This document shows positions 11,664-25,203 of a stretch of 64,000 bases of DNA, one piece after another. Under the pieces are notes generated by a model, which ran no database searches, had not been told where the DNA came from, and was given only the letters and a program-made list of their open reading frames with translations. Origin of the DNA: Annona cherimola (lineage: Eukaryota; Streptophyta; Magnoliopsida; Magnoliales; Annonaceae). The first letter of the stretch is position 1. The number at the start of each line of letters is the position of its first letter. The stretch covers positions 90,133,137 through 90,197,136 of the forward strand of contig CM059972.1 of assembly GCA_030490835.1 (NCBI GenBank), in the 5' to 3' direction. The translations under genes and the position numbers were made by a program.

Positions 11664-14600
11664 GGGAGCCAACCCATGGGAACATGTTCCCGCAATTTTC
11701 TCACGGGAACACTATCTCCAGCCATCAATTTCTCTCAAACGGTCAGGATTAAAAAAGGCATTTTCGGTAGATGAAAAGTTTTGGGCACGAGGGTATTTTT
11801 TTCGTAGGCAGTGAGAGAGACGGAGAAGCTCATCTCTTTCGTCGTCTCCTCGTAGATTGCAATTTGGTGGTAAGCCGTTTAACTTGGAGAAACAGGGGCA
11901 GAGGTCGGCCATGGCTGGTGCTGAATATGATTTGCACCGTCTCCAGCTCTTTCGTCGTCCGTGTTCATGCAGGCTCCTCAGTATATGATTTGCACCATTA
12001 AAATGCATTTTAAGCATTTAATAAGTTAATAATTTATCTACATCATTTTAAACCTTTGAATTTTGTTTTTTAAATAATCAAAAATTACCTTACATCATTT
12101 TGTATCATCAAAGATGTATTTATTTATAATTTCATTTTTGTGGTTTTACAATGAGCTTTATTAAAATATTGCACACCGTCGTTTGTAATTTTACCTTGAA
12201 ATCATTTAGATAACTGGAAAATATTCTGAGTTATTATTTTTTTAGCTTTCTCAATTTTACTTAATATGCATAGTTTCTTTATATATTTCAAAAAGTTAAT
12301 ATAAAACGGCTATTTTGTACTTTCTACTAAGGATTTTCATATTATAAAATAATTTTCCTAATCAAAGTTTTATATAAACTTTCCTAAATATTTTTAATCA
12401 TTTCTAGCCCGTTTAATTCATTTTCTCATTTTTATGCCAAAATGACCTATTTTATAGCAAAAATGGGTATTTTGTAAAAAATATAATTTTTCTAAAATTT
12501 CACATAAAACCTGTATTTAATTAACAATTTTATATTTAAAAGTGTGAAATTAACATGAAATTATACAAAAATTTTGAGACTTATCATCTCCAGAAACAGA
12601 AGAAGCAGGCGGGGTAAAGAATTGTGGGCTTTCTGCTTATGTAGATGGGATTTTGCTCCTTGTTTCGAGCTAGATTTTTTTGCTCCCAATCGTATCTGTA
12701 TGTGAGCGATGTCACACTACTAGAAACAGTGAGAAGGTTTGACAATCAATTGACAAAGCTGTGATTTCGGGATGGATTTCAGTAGGAAACGAATTTGTTA
12801 TATTTTATTGGAGTTGATGTAGAAGTCCAGCCATCATTTGGGCAAAGCTGTGATTTGGAGGTGCTATCGAAATGCATGGATTTCAGATGGAAAATGGGTT
12901 TCTTCCATTTCTGATGGGATGAAAAAATAGTTGACGAGCTACTGTAAGTCTATAGCAGGGAAAATGTTGCTGGTGCCTTATTTTACACAAACTCATTTCA
13001 AAAAGCGTTTTATTAAATGCAATTTCATAACTTCAATGTGAAAAATTAGAAATATATATAAGTACGTACTTATCAAACCGATGTCTAAAATTTAATATTT
13101 TTTTCATAATTAAACGTGTCATATTATATAAATTATTTATTTTAGTGTAACAAAACAAGTGGCTTTGAAAAATACAATATTTAAATCTAAAAATTAAAAT
13201 AAAAACTAAAATTTTATATTTTTATAAAGATTATATTGACGAGGCCTATAAATTAATTATTTAATTTTAACATTTAAGTATTGAAAAATTAATTTAGATT
13301 AAAATTATAGTTTTGGGTTCTGTAATTAAGGTATAAATGACCTTATAAGGGGCTTAGAATCATATTGCATATGTTAAATTAGAATTTACTTATTAATATC
13401 AAAAGTTAGATGTCGTTAGATGTCGTTAGATGCTATTAGATGTCGTTAGATCCGGTTAGATGTTGTTAGATGTCATTAGATGCAATTAGATGCGATTAGA
13501 TGCTATCGGAAGTCATTAGATTAAGGTGGATTTCATTAAATCCTATTAAATTTTGTAATTAAGGTATAAATGACCTTATAAGGGGCTTCGGATCATATTA
13601 CAGGTGTTAAATTAGGATTTACTTATTAATATCAAAAGTTAGTTTCGGTTAGATGTCATTAAATGCTATTAGATGTCATTAAATCCGGTTAAATGCGATT
13701 AGATGTCCTTAGATGCTGTCAAATTCGGTTAGATGCGATTAGATGTCATTAGATTAAGGTAGATTTCATTAAATCCTATTATCTGGGTTTCAAATTCTGT
13801 AATTAAGGTATAAATTGCCTTATAAAAGGCTTAGGATCATATTATAGGTGTTAAATTAGGATTTACGTATCAATATCAAAAGTTAGATTCGGTTAGATAT
13901 CGTTAGATCGGGTGAGATGCAGTTAGATGTCGTTAGATGCTATTAGATTTGGTTAGATGCGGTTAGATGTCATTAGATTAAAGTGAATTTTATTAAATCT
14001 TATTGTCTGGGTTTCAAATTCTGTAATTAAGGTATAAATGACCTTATAAGGGGCTTAGGATCATATTACAAGTGTTAAATTATGATTAACTTATCAATAT
14101 CAAAAGTTAGATTTTGTTAGATGTCGTTAGATGTTGTTAGATGTCGTTAGATGTCGTTAGATCTAGCTAGATGTGGTTAAATGTCGTTAGATACTGTTAA
14201 ATTTAGTTAAATGCGGTTAGATGTCCTTAGATTAATGTGGATTTCATTAAATCTTATTATCTGAGTTTCTAATTTTGTAATTAAAGTATAAATGACCTTA
14301 TAAGGGTCTTAGAATCATGTTACAGGTGTTAAATTAAGATTAACTTATTAATATCAAAAGTTAGATTCGATTAGAAGCCGTTAGATCCTGTTAGATATTG
14401 TTAGATGTTGTTATATGCGATTAGATGTTGGTAGATACCATTAGATTAAGTGGATTTCATTAAATCCTATTATCTGGGTTTCAAATTATGTAATTAAGGT
14501 ATAAATGACTTTATAAAGGGCTTAGGATCATATTATAGGTGTTAAATTAGGATTTACATATTAATTTCAAAAGTTAGATTCTGTTAGATATCGTTAGATG

Positions 14601-15754
14601 CTATTAGATGTCGTTAGTTCGAGTTAGATGCAGTTAGATGTCATTAGATTAAGGTGAATTTTATTAAATCCTATTGTCTGGATTTCAAATTCTGTAATTA
14701 AAGTATAAATGACCTTATAAGGAGCTTAGGATCATATTACAGGTGTTAAATTAGGATTAACTTATCAATATCAAAAGTTAGATTTTGTTAGATGTCGTTA
14801 GATCTAGTTAGATGCGGTTAGATGTCGTTAAATGTTGTTATATTTGGTTAAATATGGTTTGATGTCATTAGATTAATGTAGGTTTCATTAAATCCTATTA
14901 TCTGAGTTTCAAATTTTATAATTAAGGTATAAATGACCTTATAAGGGTCTTAGGATCATGTTACAGGTGTTAAATTAAAATTAACTTATTAATATCAAAA
15001 GTTAGATTCAATTAGATGTCGTTAGATCCTGTTAGATGTTGTTAGATCTGGTTAGATGTTGTTAGATGTCGTTATATACGATTAGATACTGTTAGATACC
15101 ATTATATTAAGTGGATTTCATTAAATCTTATTATCTGGGTTTGAAATTCTATAATTAAGATATAAATGACCTTATAAGGTGCTTAGGATCATATTATATG
15201 TGTTAAATTAGGATTAACTGATTAATATCAAAAGTTAGATCTGGTTAGATGTCGTTAGATGCTGTTAGAATCTGTTATATGCTATTAGAACCTGTTAGAT
15301 GCTGTTAGATATCGTTAAATGTTATTAGATACTATTATATTCGAAAAATAAAAAATATTAATAAATTTTCAATAATTCAGAAATGAACATTGAAATTGTT
15401 ATTTTTGAGAGTACCTTAATTACATGAACTTAAAATAATATAACATAACTCCTTATATAAAATATATTTTTCAACTTTACCAATTATAATGAAATTTTAT
15501 TATAAAAATATATTTTTGTACACAAAATTTTTTAAAAAATGTCAAATAATGAAAAATTATGTCTACATATGTTTCAATGGTTGATCCAGCAAATGAATGG
15601 AATAGATTGAGATTTTATATACATATAATACAAATTTTATCAAAAAACCAAACATACTCACGTTTTTAAACAAATATACTCACACGGTGAAATTACTACA
15701 ATACCCCTACTTCCTTTTTTTCTCATGGGGATAGCTTCCCATGGGTTGGGCCCC
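11664..15754. mobile_element. Mutator-like element (MULE) B, non-autonomous, 4091 bp
   Basis: Left end GGGAGCCAACCCATGGGAA; reverse complement of the right end GGGGCCCAACCCATGGGAA. The flanks are TTTGTCGTAT (11654-11663) and TTTGTTGTAT (15755-15764), a 10-bp target duplication with one transition. It belongs to the same family as MULE A: the right 450 bp (about 15300-15754) align directly with 11190-11605, and both carry the decamer arrays. It lacks the CCCGCGGG minisatellite. Short frames near 11712-12017 lie in an exon-like, GC-richer leader; I cannot identify a captured gene. No transposase seen. Confidence 0.8.
13310..15345. repeat. 10-bp repeat arrays (GATGTCGTTA type) in about 200-255 bp units, MULE B
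   Basis: Nine blocks of a degenerate decamer (mostly GATGTCGTTA, GATGCTGTTA and GATGCGGTTA) separated by a spacer carrying GGTATAAATGACCTTATAAG, ATCATATTACAGGTGTTAAA and a 'tattaatatcaaaagtta' end. The spacer recurs near 13331, 13566, 13812, 14034, 14288, 14505, 14706, 14930 and 15165. The units are more diverged than in MULE A, and the decamers differ in consensus. Confidence 0.85.
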
Positions 15755-15837
15755 TTTGTTGTATAAGCCCTTTTCAACACCAATGGACGAAAGTGGACCC
15801 AATCGGCATTACTTTTGAAAATATATCAATTTAATTA

Positions 15838-18800
15838 CTATCAAAAGGTAAATGGCATCCTCCTAACCAAAATAAATTAATGTGCAAATTGCGTAAATTT
15901 AGGTGGAAATTTTTGCACAATTTTTGAGAATTGCTGGAGCTTATAATAAGCTAAATAACACATTTTGGATCTAATGGATGGAGAGGAAGAATAAGAGAGA
16001 AGAGAAACAGAGAGAGAGAGAGAGAGAGAAAAGGTGCAACTTTGATCAAATTGATCTGAACCATCAATCATCGTCCTCAGAGTTAGTTATTATTTATTTT
16101 ATGTCTTACTTTCTAAATTAAGCAAAGATCTAGGGTGGAGATTAATCTACACCATTGAATTTGGGAGATAAATTCCAGATTAAAGTGATGTAGCTTACGA
16201 CTTATAAACATCAGTTTTATCAAACCTAATTGTGCTTAGTTTAAATTCAATGATGGAAAATTTTGATACTGGGGATGGGCCATGACCAAGGGCTGTTATT
16301 TAAGGAAATCATGGCCAAAATTATGATCAAAGTGAGCCGAAACAGATTATACATTATTGGACAACATAGGAATGATCTCAACCATTCAAACTATAATTCC
16401 ATACATAATCTGGATGATCTAAACCATTAAATATGTATAAAATTTAGTTGTATATAAAGATATGATGTTAGCTCATGTGTGGACACTTTGATGGATAATT
16501 AGATTTGAAAATTTGCAAACTGTCTCAATAATCTTTGTATTAGTGGAAAGCGTAACTAATTGACCTAAACCATAATAGTTTAATTAAAAACATAATCTCA
16601 CAATCCAAATCATTTAATCAAGACTAAATAAGTTATTTTCTATAATATTTGTTTCAAATATATGATTAGAGATGTGATTAGTGGTTCAAATTAACTAATA
16701 TAACGGTTTATAAGTTAATTTACACAACCTATATGTAGATCTGGAACTGTAATGAAAAATATAAAGAACTAGTAAACGAACTATTTTTAGTATGAAAATT
16801 TTGCTGTGAACTCATTATATTATCATTAAGGAATGATCAAATTTTTACTTAAAATGTTTAGCAAATTGTAAATTAAAAATACCAGAAGAATCGCCTGAAC
16901 AATGTAAAACGACATCAGGATTAGTTGCACTAATTGACTTTTAATCATTTTTATACAATGAAATTGTAGTTGAAAATTTTATATGATATATAATATATTC
17001 TGAATATAACTCAAAAATTAAAATTAATTTTTGGATGATATAAATATGGGTAATAATTAACGTGACTTAAACTATCCCTGAACTCATACCCCTGTCCAGC
17101 ATAACAAAAATACATAAATAAATATAAATAATTAATATTTCATGATGAAAATATTCATTTTGGTTATTCATGTAGTTATTAATGTATGATAGAAATTTAA
17201 GACTTAAACTTCTTGATATATTACAAATCAAAATTAAGAAAGATCAGTTGTCTGATTTCAACAAATATAGATAACTTGAGGAATAATCAAAATAAAATTT
17301 GAAAAGTAAATAATAATTATCCAAATTGATATGCTTGTTTAAAATATGTAATTATTGAGTTGATTTATTTGGAAAAATTATCAAATATTTGACAAAAATT
17401 GAAAATTAAATTGGACAGAAATAGACTGCCGAAAGTTAATGTAATCAAGGGAGAGCTTTTCTGTTATCATATTAAGTTTTGGCGCTCAAATAATTATTAG
17501 TTAGCAATTAATAATATGAAAATGATGTTGAATAGTTAAGATTGAATATTTGTGAAATAGGGTTGAATATGATGCAGAAAATACAATGAAGAATAGCAAT
17601 CTGGCAATTTTGTGAAATGAGTTCCAACTCAAATTAATTATTTTATTAACTTGGAGCAAGTAATATTTTAGAATTAATGAAATTTATTATAAATGATAAT
17701 TTTGAAACAACATGATTTATACAAGGAACCTTATTCTGACTAAATTATTAAAATTAGGATACATAGAGGTATCTGTATATCGTTGGATGAAATATCATTG
17801 TAAATCATAATCAGAAAAGTTAATTTGAGTTAAAATATTAATGAAAAAGTATTAATTTTTAGTGTGATAATTTGAGTATTATAGCGAAATATAATACAAT
17901 GATAGATCTGAGATTTGCACAACGTAGTAGAGCTCTTTTCTTCTTTTCAAATTTTGTACTGTAGTGTATGGTTACGGGCATGGATGTTTTGGATGCCGTT
18001 GTTTTCTAATTTTTGAGTTAATATATATTATTAGTTGCAATGATTTATTATGATACCGAGTTTGGCTCTTTATTCATGTTAGCATTATACATTATGACAT
18101 TGGCATATATTGCGTGGAATGTTGACATATTCATAAGTCATAGCTATAGTCGTGGATTTATAAAGTGTTGTTGTTGGAACATCGGTAAAAAAATGTCGTC
18201 ACATCCTGACCAGGAATTGGGATGTGATAGCCCAGGTGTCATTGATTCAGACTTACATGTCTAATTAGTGGGCTGCAGACTTGTTTTACCTAGCCCTTGG
18301 GATTTGGATGATATATATTGTGACCCAAGCCGTGGGAGTGGTGGTCCTCAATGTAATGGTCAAGGCCAAAACCATTCGCATAATGTGGTGTGGCGTGGCT
18401 ACGTCTCAATGGAAAGCACAGTAAGGTATCGGTTACACCTTCGGTTTGAATAAAAGTATTTCCAAATCTATATGTATTGTGCAAAGTTAGCCACTCGTGT
18501 TGAGATGCAGTTATGGCAACCTAGGTTGTGGGTTGGATTACTGGGCGAGATACTAAACCTCCCTATTGGACTTGAGACCTTGTTGGATGGATTGGAGAAA
18601 TGACATGTGCTTGATACATTAATAAATGTTTGAGCATTAACATCTTTTTCATATGGATTTAAATTTGATTTGGATTTGTAACATGATCTATGTTTTGTCA
18701 ACCCTTAAACATACTAATAACTCAAGTTTTGCCCATTTACATTTATATGCTCTACTTACTGAGCTTGCCCGAACTCATTATATTTTGTTCATTTTTTTAA

Positions 18801-19092
18801 ATAATAGGTATGTAGGTTGAGACCAACATGGGGTTGGTGTACCTGATTAGGCTACGACTTGACAAATCCAAATTTAGAATTAATTATTTTCATTTTTAAG
18901 AGCGATGTAGTAAAAATGTGAATTATATGTTTTATAAATTTAATCATTTGAATCTAGTTTAATTTGAATTTCGTGAGATACTTGGTTTTTGATGACCTAA
19001 TAAATTGCGTTGTTTCACTTGTGTATGTTCTCCCATTATCATCGATTTTGTACTTTAGAAGAGACTGTTGACTTTGTCAAGGTGGTGTTACA
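15838..19092 (-). repeat. Right arm of the long inverted repeat
   Basis: Reverse complement of the left arm (346-3760); outer end GGTGGTGTTACA at 19092. Matching landmarks include the GGGAGAACATACACAAGTG block, the 'caacatggggttggtgtacc' block and the TTTGATCATAATTTTGG block near the inner end. No coding domain was recognised; frames at 18040-18484 are not conserved with the other arm. The 15765-15837 stretch just inside may be a more decayed continuation. Confidence 0.75.
16009..16029. repeat. AG microsatellite
   Basis: (AG)n run of about 21 nt in the right arm, at the position equivalent to the poly-C tract of the left arm. Confidence 0.9.
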
Positions 19093-20980
19093 GCTTTAGA
19101 CAAAATCAACCCAATTTAATTGAGTTGAAAAAAAGAGTCTGTTAAACTTTACTAAATTTTATTAAGTTCTTTAAAATTTATAAAATATATTCAAGTTTAA
19201 GCCTAGGGGTTCAACTATGTTTGATACGCCCTAAATTAATCCAAAAAACTATAAACTAAATGGGTTTGATTATAGTTTTTTTAATTTTTTATTTTCTTGT
19301 TCGAGTCTTAACTCCAAGCAAGTTGTAATTTGATTTGGTTCGATTTGAAGATAATTCAAACCAAATAAAGTCGAATCCCAACCGAATTATCACACCAAGT
19401 AACATAAAAATAAAACTGGCATTTTTTGTTCCCGAATAACCCCAAATACCCGAAGAAAATAATAACCATGTGCATGTGTTATGTCATAACATCATGAAAA
19501 CTTAAAATGTATATTATAACATAGAACTTGAAAATAGTGTATTTTTACAGTAACTGCATTATAAAGTAACAAATGCATTTTTTGCAGAATTTTAATAAAA
19601 AAATTGCATAAGTAATGAATACTAGTAACACATCAAGTTTTTAGCTAACTCCCAAAATGAAAATAATTCAGGGATTTGAGACTATTTAATGATGGGCCAT
19701 AAATAAAGAACAAAAATATTGTATTCGGTATTAAAAATAAAAAATGATAATTAAATATGTCTTATTTCTACGTCAAATTTTACTTTAAACTATTTATAAA
19801 TATTGATTTATAGTTCATAGATATTTTTGATTTTATTTACATGATTATTTTATTAGTTTTTAGGGATGATGTAAAATTTTTTTAAAAAGTAAATGTTAAA
19901 AATAATATTAATGATAGATAAATGAATTAACAAGGCACCTATAAAATTTAATTTTTTGTATAAAAATATTTTTTGTTAAAAATTTATCATATATTTTAGA
20001 AAATACTTTTACAGCCTCAATGCACTCAAGTCCTAATTTTATCCATCCCATCTTGACTTGCTTTTTATAATTAAATCAAAAATAATATACCTCTTTGATA
20101 AGATTGAAAATACAAAATTAATGAAATAAATTTATTTAAAAGCTATTAATTTTTAATATTTATGCCATCTAAAGCATTCTTCCTATATATAAATATTATT
20201 AGATTATTATAGCATTCCAATAAATATATTAATGGATCTAAGTGATTTTCATTTTACTTGTGTTTATAAATATTTTTATGCAAGCATAATCAACGTAAGA
20301 TTATGTAATTTATCTTTTATTGATTTGGATAATCATAAACCACTTGATTGATCTTGATTCAAATTAATTTCATCTTGATTGGACATGTTTTTATGTGGTT
20401 AAGATTATCGTCGCAATCAAGATTTACTTTTGTGATATCTTGATGAGATAGGGAAACGTATAATTGCCCAATTATCTTATTTTAATAAGGTTGCTTTTGA
20501 TAATGATTGGTTGTAAGATTAAAGTACTTGGCATCAATCGATAATTTAGTCACACCTCTCTAACTTTTGTGTTTGCCAAAAGGTCAACTGTTGTGGGGTA
20601 AATGTCAACTATTTTTTGCCAATATGAAAAACTTGTGGATATGTCTAAAATTTTCATCCAACTATTGTTTCTATCTTTTAAGCTCTTTTTAGGAGAGGAC
20701 CCATAACTATAAAAACGATTTTAAGGCCAATGCAATGAACTCATTTTTTGCATGGGGAAAACTTAGAGAAGAGTTTGAAGATTAAAGAGGAGATATTGAG
20801 GGAGTTGTCGCAAGAGAGCTAGGTGCTTGAAAATTTCATACATGTGTTGCTGCTCAAGCAAATGTACTAAACTTATTTCGTTTTAAATTTTAGGTTGATT
20901 TTGTATTATCGTGGTATTAATGGCGATCAAACCAAAAGAAAATGAACAGGGTGCTAATTACATCACTAGCTAGTTGGAGC
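19093..20980. other. AT-rich stretch without recognised genes
   Basis: No coding frame seen. The last 400 bp (20570-20980) are less AT-rich and include a possible TATA box (TATAAAAACG near 20709). They might be part of an older LTR or a promoter, but I cannot support either. Confidence 0.4.
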
Positions 20981-22659
20981 TGTTGTAAACATGTGACAAT
21001 TCAAGTACAATCTATGTTTTGATGATTAACAATTCAATTTGAGAAGTATTAAGGCACTAACATGTGTGTTAAGATGATTTAAGGATTAGATGTCTTAAGA
21101 TTCAATGCTTGGCAAGTCAAGTCGCAAGCCAAGTCAACTCAGGCATTGACTTAGGTCAAGTCGATATCGAAGTTGACTTCAATATCGACTTCAAAGCATT
21201 AATTTTCGACAGCGCTGAAATAAGAAAGCTTGAGCAAGAGAAGTCGCAACTGAAGTCGACTTCGTATGAGAGTTGGGTAAAGTCGCTACCCAAGTCGACT
21301 CCATTAGCGACTTGAGATATCTTCAGGGGTCAGAAATTGAACCTGACAAAGTCAAGTCACCACCCAAGTTGACTCCAACATGCGACTTGAGTGAAGTCGT
21401 AAATGAAGTTGACTCAGAAATACGACTTGAGTGGAGTAGCAAATCAAGTCAACCCCAGCACTCAATTTAAACAGAGGAAGTCTAAGTCGTGAATTTTTAA
21501 GCTCAAGAATGAGAGGTTTAACTAAAGATATATTAAATATCATCCTAGAAAAGATCACTCTAAAATGATCAAAAGAGTTTGACCAAGTTCAATTTTCAAG
21601 GAGATTCAAAAGCCCTCAAATACAAATGAAGATTTATGAAGATAAATCATAAAGAAACAATGGAAATTATTCAAATGAATCAAGATCACATTATGCCAAA
21701 GTTTCGATGAATCAAATAGTAAGTGAAGTCACATCCCAAGTCAACTTCACCTGCGACTTAGGTCTAGTCTGAGATCAAGTCGACTCAAGAGTGGAACTTG
21801 ACTAAAGAACTAAAGACCAAAGTAGCAACCCAAGTCGACTCCGGTCTATAACTTGGGTGAAGTCGCATTCGTGGTCAACTCCAGTCTGAGACTTGGGTGA
21901 AGTTGTATCCAAGGTCGACTCCAAGTATGACTTGAATCGCAACGGTCGACAGAATTCGAACGTTGGTGCATTAAATACGCACTACCTACTACCAAATGTT
22001 AGAATTTACTCATCCCCTATTTAATACACTTCAAATGAAAGGGAGAGAGTTAACTAGAACATTGATTGAGCTTCAACTTTCTTATTCTCAAGCATCTAAG
22101 TGATCATCTAAGAGACCTTTCAAGAAGAATTGAGTAATTGACTGCAAGTGTTGAACTGCTCCATCAAGAACTCATTCTACACATTCTTCTCTGCGCAAAA
22201 ATTTGTTCTCTACACACCTGTAAAGTGTAATATTACTTTTTGTTCATTGTTCATTGTTCATTTTGTATTATTTTTTGGTTTGGTAGTAGAGACCAAGACC
22301 AAGTGAACATAAAGTAGTGTGTGACTGAAGTGTGACTTGTCACTTACTTATGCAGAGTTTGTAAAAGCCTCCTGGAGCTCGAATCTAGAAGAGAGCAAGT
22401 GCTCTAACTATATTTTCATTTGCATAGTGGAACCCAAGACACATCGGGTGTATGCTTGGAAGAGTGGAGTAGGAAAGGTTACCCGAACCACTATAATTTC
22501 TTCAGTTTATTTTTTCTCATTCTATTTGCATCTATATTATCCACGTTTTTCATTCAAGGGGACTTAATTCATAAGGGGTCACAACTGAAATACCAAAAAA
22601 ATTTCAAGAACCCAATTCACCCCTCCCCTCTTGGGTTTGCCATAAATTCGGGACCAATA
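20981..22659 (+). mobile_element. LTR of a Sirevirus-like copia element, plus orientation
   Basis: Begins TGTTGTAAACATGTGAC and ends near CGGGACCAATA. It is collinear with the reverse complement of the LTR at 58188-59988. Shared blocks are TTTTGATGATTAACAA near the start, the GTCGAC-rich middle (21110-21960), AATCTAGAAGAGAGCAAGTG, AGAGTGGAGTAGG, and the CCCAATTCACCCCTCCCCTC block near the end. Flanking pentamers (GGAGC and AAACT) do not match, so no target duplication is supported. The stretch just after it (22665-22890) looks like the 3' end of another, older LTR of the family. Confidence 0.7.
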
Positions 22660-23039
22660 AAACTAAGTTTCAAATCTAGAAGATAATTGTGTTAATTATA
22701 CTATTGTAACTTATGTTATTGAAGTTGACTAGTAAAATTCAAGTCTTGTGTACTTAAAGAGTGGAGTAGGTTTGGGATGACTGAACCACTATAATTATTT
22801 TGTCATTATGATTTAGATTTCATATTTGATTGTGTTTGTTATTGATTCCTTTTTCTCTAAGCTCTTTTGAAAAACCATTACATGGGTCAATAACTAGTAT
22901 TAGAGTAGAGATTTTTTAGAATTTCTAACAGAGATCTAACGGCTAATGATAAAACGCATGAAGGCTTTGTTAAAGGACATCCATTACACATCCACCATTC
23001 AAAATGTAAAATAAAAATATTTTTATGAGATACGATATG

Positions 23040-23830
23040 GAACTTTAGAGAGTTATTGAATCTAGTTTGAATTTACTTAGAGACAGTATCCACATTTTTT
23101 AAAATCAACAACAAATTAAACAAATACAACTAAATGCTAGAAAATTGAATGTCTTGCATTGCTCTCTTTCTCCATCTGAAGTTAACAAAATTTTATCTTG
23201 TGTTTTGGCAAAAGATGCATGGGATACTCTCACGTCACCCATGAAAGAACATCAAGTTAAAGAGTCTGTGATTCATAGGTTCATACATGATTGTAAATTA
23301 TTTTTAATGAGACCTACCAAATCTCTCTTTGAGATATTTCACAAATTTACTAATATTGTGAAAAATCTATAGAGTAATGGTAAATCCATCAAAACAGCAA
23401 ATCAAGTTAAGAAGCTACTTCATTCCTTACCTACAATATGGACTATCAAAGTGACATAATTATGGAGGCTAAACATCTCACCACCAAGATTCTTGATGAA
23501 CTGATGGAATCTTTAATAACTTATGGACTTGTTCTTAAAAAGAATAATGAGAAAGATGTTAAATGTAAGAAGTTACTCGGTTTCAAAGCTTATCTGAATA
23601 TTTCTTTTGATGATGACATTACACGCAATGCTCAATAAGAAATTTAAAATTTTCATCACCAAATATAAGTCAAATAAGAACAAAGCTACAACAGCAAGAC
23701 AAATTCAAAAAAAGTCATCAAGAAGGCCAATCAAAGGAATGAATATGAGAAAAAAGATAGTAATCCACCAAAGATAAGATGTTTTAATTGTAGAGGATAT
23801 AAATATCTCAAGAATTAGAACCCTTTTTCA
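23040..23830 (+). pseudogene. Copia gag (UBN2-type) remnant
   Basis: Frames at 23145-23372 and 23438-23638 carry gag-type phrases of plant copia elements: AKDAWDTL, QVKESVIHRFIHDCKLF, FEIFHKFTNIVKNL, then EAKHLTTKILDELMESLITY. A stop interrupts after NIVKNL and the second frame is separate. Near 23780 a CFNC segment resembles the start of a CCHC zinc knuckle, but the His and last Cys are lost. The family normally packages element RNA in virus-like particles; this copy cannot. Confidence 0.75.
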
Positions 23831-24429
23831 CAAATCAAGAACTTGTACTTAAACTTCAGATTCAAAAAGAATGAAAGTTATGAACCTTGGAGCTACAGTG
23901 AAACCTTTCCTTCTATCAATTCTAAGTCTAATGACGAAACAACTCAAATTGCAAAGTACATAATTTTTATTTTATGGAAAATTACTCTAATAATGATTGT
24001 AACTATGACGTAAATTTTTTTATACTATCATGAATTTAATGTTTTATCTGATAGATATACTGTAGAAAGAATTTGAAGATGAGATATTGAAATATTTTTT
24101 TTGAAGGTGACATATTGAAATAATCAAAACTTCATAAAAGAATTCAAGAGTTGACAAATAAAATTGAATCCTTCAAAAAAAATTTGCAAAAGAACAAAAA
24201 CATGAAAAACATGAAAAATATCCACATAAGAAAAATAACTCATAATGGCATTCGTGTTTTTTGGTATTCTCATGGACATTTTTCATTTATGTATCTATTG
24301 AAAAGAATGCAAACACAAGGTGTTAAAATCATTTAAAATGAAAAAAGTCTGCATATGTTAATACTAACAAAAGTATACCCATTCCATCGGTACTAAAAAC
24401 ATAATTTTTTTTATTTTGCAGAAAATTAG

Positions 24430-24500
24430 AATAAGTTGATATATGGATAGTGGTTTCTCTCATCATATGACTAACACCAAAAAAATTTAAAATTTAAAAA
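24430..24500 (+). pseudogene. Copia protease active-site remnant
   Basis: The frame reads YMDSGFSHHMTNTKK, matching the plant copia aspartic protease motif (DSG followed by a C/A-S-H-H-M-T stretch) with the usual Cys replaced by Phe. A stop follows at once. The hAT-type element starts about 50 bp further on. Confidence 0.65.
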
Positions 24501-25147
24501 TAAAGGTAATCCAGAGCACAAGAATGAAAATGGATAAAGATGAATCAAGTAGGGGTGCAACTTGGGTCGGGTACCCGCGGGTCGACCCGCTGGGTACCCT
24601 AAATCGGGTAGGTTCGGTTCCATAGAACCTACCCGTAGGGTCGGTTCGGTTCCTCGGGTAAAATACCCGGTCAATTTCGGGTAGGGGTCGGTTCCGGTTC
24701 TAGGTACCCAGAACCGACCCGGATTTAATATTATATATTATATATTATATATATTTATAATACCTAACGGTCCTAACCTAAATCCCTAAATCGGTAAATC
24801 CCTGATTCTTCCCCATTCGACATCCCGATCGTGTTTCTCCTTGGCAGCGGCGGGCGGCAGCCATCCTTTTTCTCCTCAGCAGTGGTGGGCAGAAAAAGAT
24901 CGGCAATGCGGCATCTGTGGCGAGCGGCACAAGGTCGCCGCGATCCGGTAACAACCCTCTCTCCCTCTCCCTCTCCCTCTCTCCCTCTCTCCCTCTCCAC
25001 GGTAACAACCCTCTCTCTCCCTCTCTCCCTCTCCCTCTCTCCCTCTCTCTCCCTCTCCCTCTCTCCCTTTCCCTCTCTCTCTCTCCCTCCCCGCCGGCAC
25101 AGATGCCCTTCACAGTTCGTGGTCGCGGCGATCCGGCAGAGCTCCCC

Positions 25148-25150
<3 letters not shown>

Positions 25151-25192
<42 letters not shown>
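25151..25192. repeat. TC microsatellite
   Basis: Uninterrupted (TC)n, followed by a short TG run. Part of a broader CT-rich block (24955-25090) inside the hAT-type element. Confidence 0.9.
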
Positions 25193-25203
<11 letters not shown>

